A DNA stretch of 9,336 nt from QHXQ01 sp036389375 (GTDB taxonomy: Bacteria > Acidobacteriota > Blastocatellia > Pyrinomonadales > Pyrinomonadaceae), in NCBI GenBank assembly GCA_036389375.1, contig DASVQA010000249.1, positions 1-9,336 of the forward strand, given 5' to 3'. Position numbers and translations under genes: made by a program. The number at the start of each line of letters is the position of its first letter. Positions within the stretch are counted from its first letter, which is position 1. The notes beneath the pieces were generated by a model. It made no database searches. It worked only from the letters and a program-made list of their open reading frames with translations, and was not told the origin of the DNA. Below are positions 5,836-9,336 of this stretch, piece after piece.

Positions 5836-6942
5836 TTAAACTTCGCCCAAGCCTTTTTCAACTCTTTGCCGCGCCGCTGCGGGATGAAAGACGAGCACGC
5901 CGCGCCGCCGCTCGACCGCCGCCCCGCCCGGCAACTCCGCCACGCGCCGCCCGCGCTCGCCCACGAGCAGACCCTCGACCCCGCTCAGGTGCGCCAGCGT
6001 CAACCGCCGCAGATCGCCCCGCCCCGCTTTGAGCCATTGTCTGAGCGCCCGCCGCCGCACCGCCGCGTCCGCCGCCCGCAAGGGGCCGACGCGCAAAGGC
6101 CAAGCCGCCTCTGCGTCCTCTCGCGGCGCTTGTCCGCCTGGCGCACGCGCGGCGAGCAACAACTGCGCGGCCTGCGTTTCGAGGGCCGAGGCGTCGGCGC
6201 GGAGCAGTTCGGCCGTGCGGGCAAGCGCCGCGACCGCGCGCGGGTTGAACGTCTCCATGAGCGGCAGCAGTTGCCGCCGCACGCGCACACGCGCGAAACG
6301 CTCGTCCTCGTTGAGCGCGTCGGCGCGCACGTTGATGCCGCGCATGCGGCAATACAGCGCCGTCTCTGCGCGGCGCGCCCAACCGAGCAGCGGCCGCACG
6401 AGCAACACGCTTGGCGCTTGTGCATCGAGCGCGCGCACGGCGCGCATCCCGCCGAGACCCTCTGCGCCGCTTCCGCGCACGAGTGCGAGCAATAATGTCT
6501 CCGCTTGATCGTCCATCGTGTGCGCGGTCAACACGCCGTGCGCGCCCTGCGCGCGGGCCGTGCGGGCCAGAAACTGGTAGCGCACACGCCGCGCCGTCTG
6601 CTCAAGATTGTCGCGCACCGCCTGCGCCTGCCGGCCGACGTTGGCGCGCTCGACCACGACCGCGTGACCGAGTTCGCGCGCGAGGCGTGCAACCCACGCC
6701 GCGTCCGCCGCGCCTTCCGCGTCGCGCAGACCGTGATCGAGATGTGCGACGGTGAGTTGCGTCTTGAGTCTCTGCGTTTTTGTTAGCTCGTCGCAGGCGA
6801 GCAGCAGCGCGGTCGAATCCGCCCCGCCGGAGACGGCGACGACGAATCGCGTCTCGGCCAGCGGCAACGCCAGCCGCCGCCACTCGGCCAGCAGGCGGCG
6901 CGCAAAGGCGCTCAGCGGCGCGCTCCGTGTCGGCAAACTCAC
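5836..6942 (-). CDS. tilS: tRNA(Ile)-lysidine synthetase
   Basis: A 368-residue N-type ATP-pyrophosphatase that converts C34 of the CAU-anticodon tRNA-Ile to lysidine, so that it reads AUA. Visible motifs are the PP-loop SGGADS (38-43), VAHLDHGLR (65-73), NLEQTARRVRYQFL (112-125), HTMDDQAETLLLALVRGSG (141-159), RPLLGWARRAE (183-193) and DALNEDERFARVRVR (208-222; homologues usually have RNR where this has RVR). The protein ends after the substrate-binding domain (LPGGAAVERRRGVLVF, 337-352), so the separate C-terminal domain of the 432-residue E. coli enzyme is missing, as in short TilS forms. The GTG at 6942 is chosen because it begins just before the conserved region. A long upstream in-frame extension is not protein-like and runs into the divergent methyltransferase gene. 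No Shine-Dalgarno site is visible. Confidence 0.93.
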   Translation of the reverse strand: MSLPTRSAPLSAFARRLLAEWRRLALPLAETRFVVAVSGGADSTALLLACDELTKTQRLKTQLTVAHLDHGLRDAEGAADAAWVARLARELGHAVVVERANVGRQAQAVRDNLEQTARRVRYQFLARTARAQGAHGVLTAHTMDDQAETLLLALVRGSGAEGLGGMRAVRALDAQAPSVLLVRPLLGWARRAETALYCRMRGINVRADALNEDERFARVRVRRQLLPLMETFNPRAVAALARTAELLRADASALETQAAQLLLAARAPGGQAPREDAEAAWPLRVGPLRAADAAVRRRALRQWLKAGRGDLRRLTLAHLSGVEGLLVGERGRRVAELPGGAAVERRRGVLVFHPAAARQRVEKGLGEV

Positions 6943-6948
6943 GCGCGC

Positions 6949-6954
6949 ATTATC
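6949..6954 (-). promoter_or_regulatory. Possible -10 box for leaderless tilS
   Basis: GATAAT on the - strand (5 of 6 matches to TATAAT) ends 6 nt before the GTG start of tilS. If it is a -10 box, the transcript would begin at or very near the start codon. This agrees with the lack of a ribosome site. No -35 box is recognisable, so support is modest. Confidence 0.33.
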
Positions 6955-7032
6955 GCGCACGCGCCACGTCGCTGGCGACCGTGCGCGCGCGGCTATGACG
7001 CGCCATCTCCGCCGCCCCCGCCGGTTTCGTGT

Positions 7033-7038
7033 TACGAT
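7033..7038 (+). promoter_or_regulatory. Weak candidate -10 box for the methyltransferase gene
   Basis: TACGAT is preceded by GT and lies about 50 bp before the ATG at 7087, in the 144-bp divergent gap between tilS and the methyltransferase gene. A GC-rich palindrome (7039-7053) follows it directly. There is no clear -35 box. Confidence 0.25.
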
Positions 7039-7086
7039 GCGCCGGCCCGGCGCGCGCGAAACTTTTTGGGTCGAGGATGAAAGCAG

Positions 7087-7884
7087 ATGCAGCCTGACGA
7101 AACGCAGACGCAGCCCACGAAGCACCTGCGCGAAACTGCACACGAGCCGACGATGGGCACGCCCGTCTGGGGCGAGCAAGACTCGCAGGCGTTCATAGAT
7201 TACGGGCGCTACTTCGTGCCCGAACGCGAGGAGCAGATCGCGATCATCTGCGAGTTGATCGAACCGCGTGCCGAACCGTTCCGCGTAGTCAAACTCTGTT
7301 GCGGCGAGGGCTTGCTGGCGCGCGCGCTGCTCACGCGTTTTCCGCAATGCACCGTCGCGGGCTACGACGGCTCGCCCGAAATGCTGCGCGCGGCGCAGGC
7401 GAACCTCGCGCAGCTTGCCGGCCGCTTTGCGCCTGTGCAATTCGATCTGGCGGCGGCCGACTGGCGCACAGGGCAGACGCCCGCGCACGCCGTCGTCTCA
7501 TCGCTTGCCATACATCATCTCGATGCGGCCGAGAAGCAGGAACTGTTCCGCGCCGTCTTCCGCATGCTCGCACCGGGCGGCGTGTTCGTCGTCGCGGACG
7601 TGATCGAGCCGGCGCACGCGCGCGGGCTGGCCGTCGCCGCGCGCGCGTGGGATGATGCCGTGCGCCGGCGCGCCCTCGAACTCGACGGCGACACGGCCGC
7701 CTTCGACTTCTTCACGCGCGACGGCTGGAATCTCTATCGTCATCCCGACCCGATGGACAAGCCCGCGCGCCTCTTCGAGCAACTGCAATGGCTCGCCGCC
7801 GCCGGCTTCGCAGATGTGGACGTACACTGGCTCAAGGCCGGGCACGCCGTCTTCAGCGGACACAGAGAAAGGGATGAAGAATGA
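7087..7884 (+). CDS. Class I SAM-dependent methyltransferase
   Basis: A 265-residue Rossmann-fold methyltransferase; the substrate cannot be told from sequence. Motif I is VVKLCCGEGLLARALL (67-82), with CCGEG in place of the more common GCGTG. Asp94 in GYDGSPEML is the likely ribose-binding acidic residue, and AVVSSLAIHHLD (135-146) is the motif IV region. LAPGGVFVVADV (161-172) is the typical strand after the post-motif helix, and the C terminus (HWLKAGHAVFSG) is also typical of the fold. The first 22 residues are polar and low in complexity, so a start at the ATG at 7153 is possible, but GAGG 10 nt before the ATG at 7087 supports the longer form. It is divergent from tilS and 63 bp upstream of a small membrane-protein gene, probably in the same unit. 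No membrane segment or signal peptide is seen. Confidence 0.88.
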   Translation: MQPDETQTQPTKHLRETAHEPTMGTPVWGEQDSQAFIDYGRYFVPEREEQIAIICELIEPRAEPFRVVKLCCGEGLLARALLTRFPQCTVAGYDGSPEMLRAAQANLAQLAGRFAPVQFDLAAADWRTGQTPAHAVVSSLAIHHLDAAEKQELFRAVFRMLAPGGVFVVADVIEPAHARGLAVAARAWDDAVRRRALELDGDTAAFDFFTRDGWNLYRHPDPMDKPARLFEQLQWLAAAGFADVDVHWLKAGHAVFSGHRERDEE

Positions 7885-7925
7885 GGGATGAAGAGGAAGA
7901 ACTGTTCTGTTCAGCCCTCAGCCCT
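7871..7925 (+). repeat. Short direct repeats at the methyltransferase end
   Basis: GGGATGAAGA occurs at 7871-7880 and again at 7885-7894, a 14-bp period that crosses the methyltransferase stop. CAGCCCT is then present twice in tandem (7912-7918 and 7919-7925). The purine-rich copies followed by a pyrimidine-rich tract fill most of the gap to the next gene. They may be slippage products or a degraded intergenic repeat. Confidence 0.45.
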
Positions 7926-7934
7926 ATCGTTGAA

Positions 7935-7939
7935 AGGAG
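7935..7939 (+). promoter_or_regulatory. Shine-Dalgarno site deciding the start of the small membrane protein
   Basis: AGGAG (within AAAGGAG) lies 8 nt before the ATG at 7948. The earlier in-frame ATG at 7888 has no comparable site and would add 20 residues with no conserved look. Confidence 0.75.
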
Positions 7940-7947
7940 CGACGCGA

Positions 7948-8340
7948 ATGGCGGATGAGAAAGTGAAAGCAGGGCCGGATGTGGCGGAGGCGAGCGCCGC
8001 GCCGAGCGTTAAGATTGACGTGTCGCGGCGCATCACGCGCGACCCGCTCTGGTGGGGCATCCTCGCCGTCTACCTGCTGCTGTTCACGAGCACCGGCTAT
8101 CTGGCGTTCTTCGGGCGCGACGTGAATCCGGCCTTGAACCCAAACGCGGATGCTTTGGCCGCGAAATTGAATGATGAAGCGACCAAGAATTTCATCATGA
8201 CCACGCTGAAAGACGAAGCGGACGAGCACAAGAAGAAGGACGGACTGGCCTTGCAATCCTTCAACATCGTGCTCGGCTCGCTGCTCGGTTTTCTGTCGGC
8301 CTCGGCCGTGTCGCGCGTGTCGAGTAAAAACGAAACCTGA
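7948..8340 (+). CDS. Small protein with two predicted membrane segments, unknown function
   Basis: A 130-residue protein that I do not recognise. It has a polar N-terminal tail (1-33), a strong hydrophobic segment led by DPLWWGILAVYLLLF (32-46) that reaches about residue 55, and a charged loop rich in Lys, Asp and Glu (about 65-100) that is probably helical. A second segment (about 103-121), rich in Gly, Ser and Ala (SFNIVLGSLLGFLSASAVS), could support helix packing or oligomerisation. The tail is short and polar. No Cys pair, enzyme motif or lipobox is seen. The start is set by AAAGGAG 8 nt before the ATG at 7948. It follows the methyltransferase gene by 63 bp and is closed by a strong terminator, so the two may be co-transcribed; no functional link can be claimed. 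Confidence 0.78.
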   Translation: MADEKVKAGPDVAEASAAPSVKIDVSRRITRDPLWWGILAVYLLLFTSTGYLAFFGRDVNPALNPNADALAAKLNDEATKNFIMTTLKDEADEHKKKDGLALQSFNIVLGSLLGFLSASAVSRVSSKNET

Positions 8341-8386
8341 GCGCGGCGGCATGCCGTTCGAGTCAGTGCAGCGCACAAAGTCTAAA

Positions 8387-8430
8387 CGGGCGCGCTAAAG
8401 AGATGATCTCTTTAGCGCGCCCGCTCTTTT
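8387..8430 (+). terminator. Strong intrinsic terminator with a perfect 18-base inverted repeat
   Basis: CGGGCGCGCTAAAGAGAT (8387-8404) is repeated perfectly inverted at 8406-8423 around a single base. As RNA this gives about 16 bp of stem with a five-base loop (8403-8407), followed by CTCTTTT. It lies 46 bp after the small membrane-protein stop and before the convergent SMP-30-like gene. On the - strand it is followed by only a short GTTTAGA, so it is stronger for the + direction but may work in both. Confidence 0.85.
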
Positions 8431-8497
8431 AGGGCCCGAACCTAGCGCCGCACAAGCGCCCGCACACGGGCTGAACCCAACTAACTGCGCCGCTCAA

Positions 8498-9336
8498 TCA
8501 AGGCACGTCGGGGCGTACCAGCGCCGACTCTTTGTCGCCGACGAACACGTTGAGCACGGTGAAGTTCGACGGGATGCCGGTGGCAAAGGCGTGATTCGTC
8601 AGCAACAGCGCGCCATGCTTGTCGAAGGCGGCGTTGGCGGGCGAATCGTAGGGGAAGATGGGGCTGCCCGGCGGATTCGAGAGGCGCGTCTCCTCAGTGC
8701 CGTCGGGGCGCAGGATCGAGATGCCGGAGTTGAAGGGCGCGGCCAGCACGACGTAGAGATTGCCGGAGCGACCGAAGGCGATGCCGTCCGGCGCGTCGCC
8801 GTCGTACTGATGAAAGACTTGCAGGTCGGCGGCCGCCGGGGCATTCACGAGCGGCAGCGTGTAGATTTTCCCGCCGAGGAAGTTGCCAAAGGGGCCGACG
8901 CCTTCGGCCGTGATGGCGAAGAAAAGCTTCGTGCGGTCTGGGCTGAGCCGCAGCCCGTTCGGGCCGAAGGGCGTATCGAGCCGGCTATCCTGAAACCAGA
9001 TTTGCGGTTGCCCGCCGCCGGCAGGGATGCGCCAGATGGTCGCCTGAAACGAGTCGGTCTCGTAGAGGTTGCCGGCTTCGTCGAAGGCTATGTCGTTCGG
9101 GAGCGGTGGCAGATCGAGAAACGTGGGCGAGCAGGGCGCAGGTGTGCTCGCGCAAGGGTGCAGGTCGGGGAGCGGGCTGGCATAGACCTCTTGCGCGCCG
9201 CTACCCGTGTCGAGCCGCACGATGCCGAATTGCGTGTTGACCACGTAGAGCCGGCCCGCGCCGTCGAACGCGATGCAGGAGTTGGCGTGATCCTGCGCCA
9301 GATTTTCGCCCTGAATGGCATACTCGCGCACAGTCG
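8498..9336 (-). CDS. SMP-30/gluconolactonase-like beta-propeller, N terminus outside the window
   Basis: The last 279 residues of a protein that continues past the right edge; the GTG at 9331 is in frame but need not be the start. It has propeller-blade repeats of the form hydrophobic-xFDxxGxLYxxD: NSCIAFDGAGRLYVVNT, PNDIAFDEAGNLYETDS, GPNGLRLSPDRTKLFFAI, PDGIAFGRSGNLYVV and PANAAFDKHGALLLTNH. The GPNGLxLSPD and PDGIAF patterns are hallmarks of the SMP-30/gluconolactonase family, where such Asn and Asp residues bind a divalent metal; the N-terminal Glu ligand would lie outside this window. Members hydrolyse sugar lactones or related esters, but many are unassigned, so no substrate is claimed. 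Two Cys residues close together (CASTPAPC) might form a disulfide if the protein is exported. It converges on the terminator at 8387-8430. Confidence 0.82.
   Translation of the reverse strand, partial: TVREYAIQGENLAQDHANSCIAFDGAGRLYVVNTQFGIVRLDTGSGAQEVYASPLPDLHPCASTPAPCSPTFLDLPPLPNDIAFDEAGNLYETDSFQATIWRIPAGGGQPQIWFQDSRLDTPFGPNGLRLSPDRTKLFFAITAEGVGPFGNFLGGKIYTLPLVNAPAAADLQVFHQYDGDAPDGIAFGRSGNLYVVLAAPFNSGISILRPDGTEETRLSNPPGSPIFPYDSPANAAFDKHGALLLTNHAFATGIPSNFTVLNVFVGDKESALVRPDVP

Noticed and set aside
5866..6495. + strand open frame antisense to tilS
   Set aside because: It is a compositional artefact over tilS (Arg/Ala/Pro-rich), with no ribosome site and no family resemblance.
7039..7053. 15-base GC palindrome before the methyltransferase gene, followed by a T run, as a terminator or attenuator
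   Set aside because: The RNA stem would be only about 6 bp, the T run lies 8 bases away, and no gene precedes it on that strand.
6943..7488. N-terminal extension of tilS by 182 residues
   Set aside because: The extended frame runs antisense through the methyltransferase start and has no TilS homology; conserved TilS sequence begins just after the GTG at 6942.
8458..8471. GCCCG/CGGGC hairpin as the terminator of the SMP-30-like gene
   Set aside because: The stem has only 5 bp and no T run on the - strand.
1..9336. CRISPR array, insertion sequence, tRNA or rRNA
   Set aside because: No regularly spaced repeats, transposase motifs, terminal inverted repeats or tRNA-like cloverleaf pattern was noticed on reading either strand.

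Overview
The window is GC-rich (by eye roughly 63-65%), gene-dense bacterial chromosome with nine protein genes, one of them cut by the right edge. LptE implies an outer membrane with lipopolysaccharide. The gene order tilS-hpt-ftsH-folP, joined to lptE-holA, and the general character of the proteins fit a Gram-negative phylum such as Acidobacteriota (Blastocatellia-like). That placement is an inference from gene order and composition, not from a marker gene. No mobile element, tRNA, rRNA or CRISPR array was seen.

Left edge (1-501, + strand): a 147-residue protein of an uncharacterised family with conserved His-rich motifs. It runs tail to tail into holA, 10 bp apart.

Centre (512-6942, all - strand, read from right to left): tilS (tRNA-Ile lysidine synthetase), an HPRT-like phosphoribosyltransferase, ftsH (membrane AAA+ zinc protease), folP (dihydropteroate synthase), lptE (LPS-assembly lipoprotein) and holA (DNA polymerase III delta). 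Two well-formed intrinsic terminators lie between co-directional neighbours, after tilS and after ftsH. A candidate promoter sits just before ftsH. The block therefore looks like several short transcription units rather than one operon: tilS; hpt; ftsH; folP-lptE-holA. lptE and holA overlap by 4 bp (ATGA).

Right part (7087-8340, + strand): a class I SAM-dependent methyltransferase followed by a 130-residue protein with two predicted membrane segments, closed by a terminator with a perfect 18-base inverted repeat. The terminator faces a convergent SMP-30/gluconolactonase-like beta-propeller gene on the - strand, whose N terminus lies beyond the window.

The most notable observation is the HPRT-like protein. 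Its fold-level motifs are kept, but the residues that normally bind PRPP/Mg2+ and act as catalytic base are replaced (Lys-Gly to Glu-Asp, Glu-Asp to Asp-Ser, the base Asp to Ala, a late Mg-binding Asp to Gly). It still sits between tilS and ftsH, where HPRT and TilS have been reported to act together as regulators of ftsH in Firmicutes. It may be a pseudoenzyme kept for a non-catalytic role, or an enzyme with changed chemistry.
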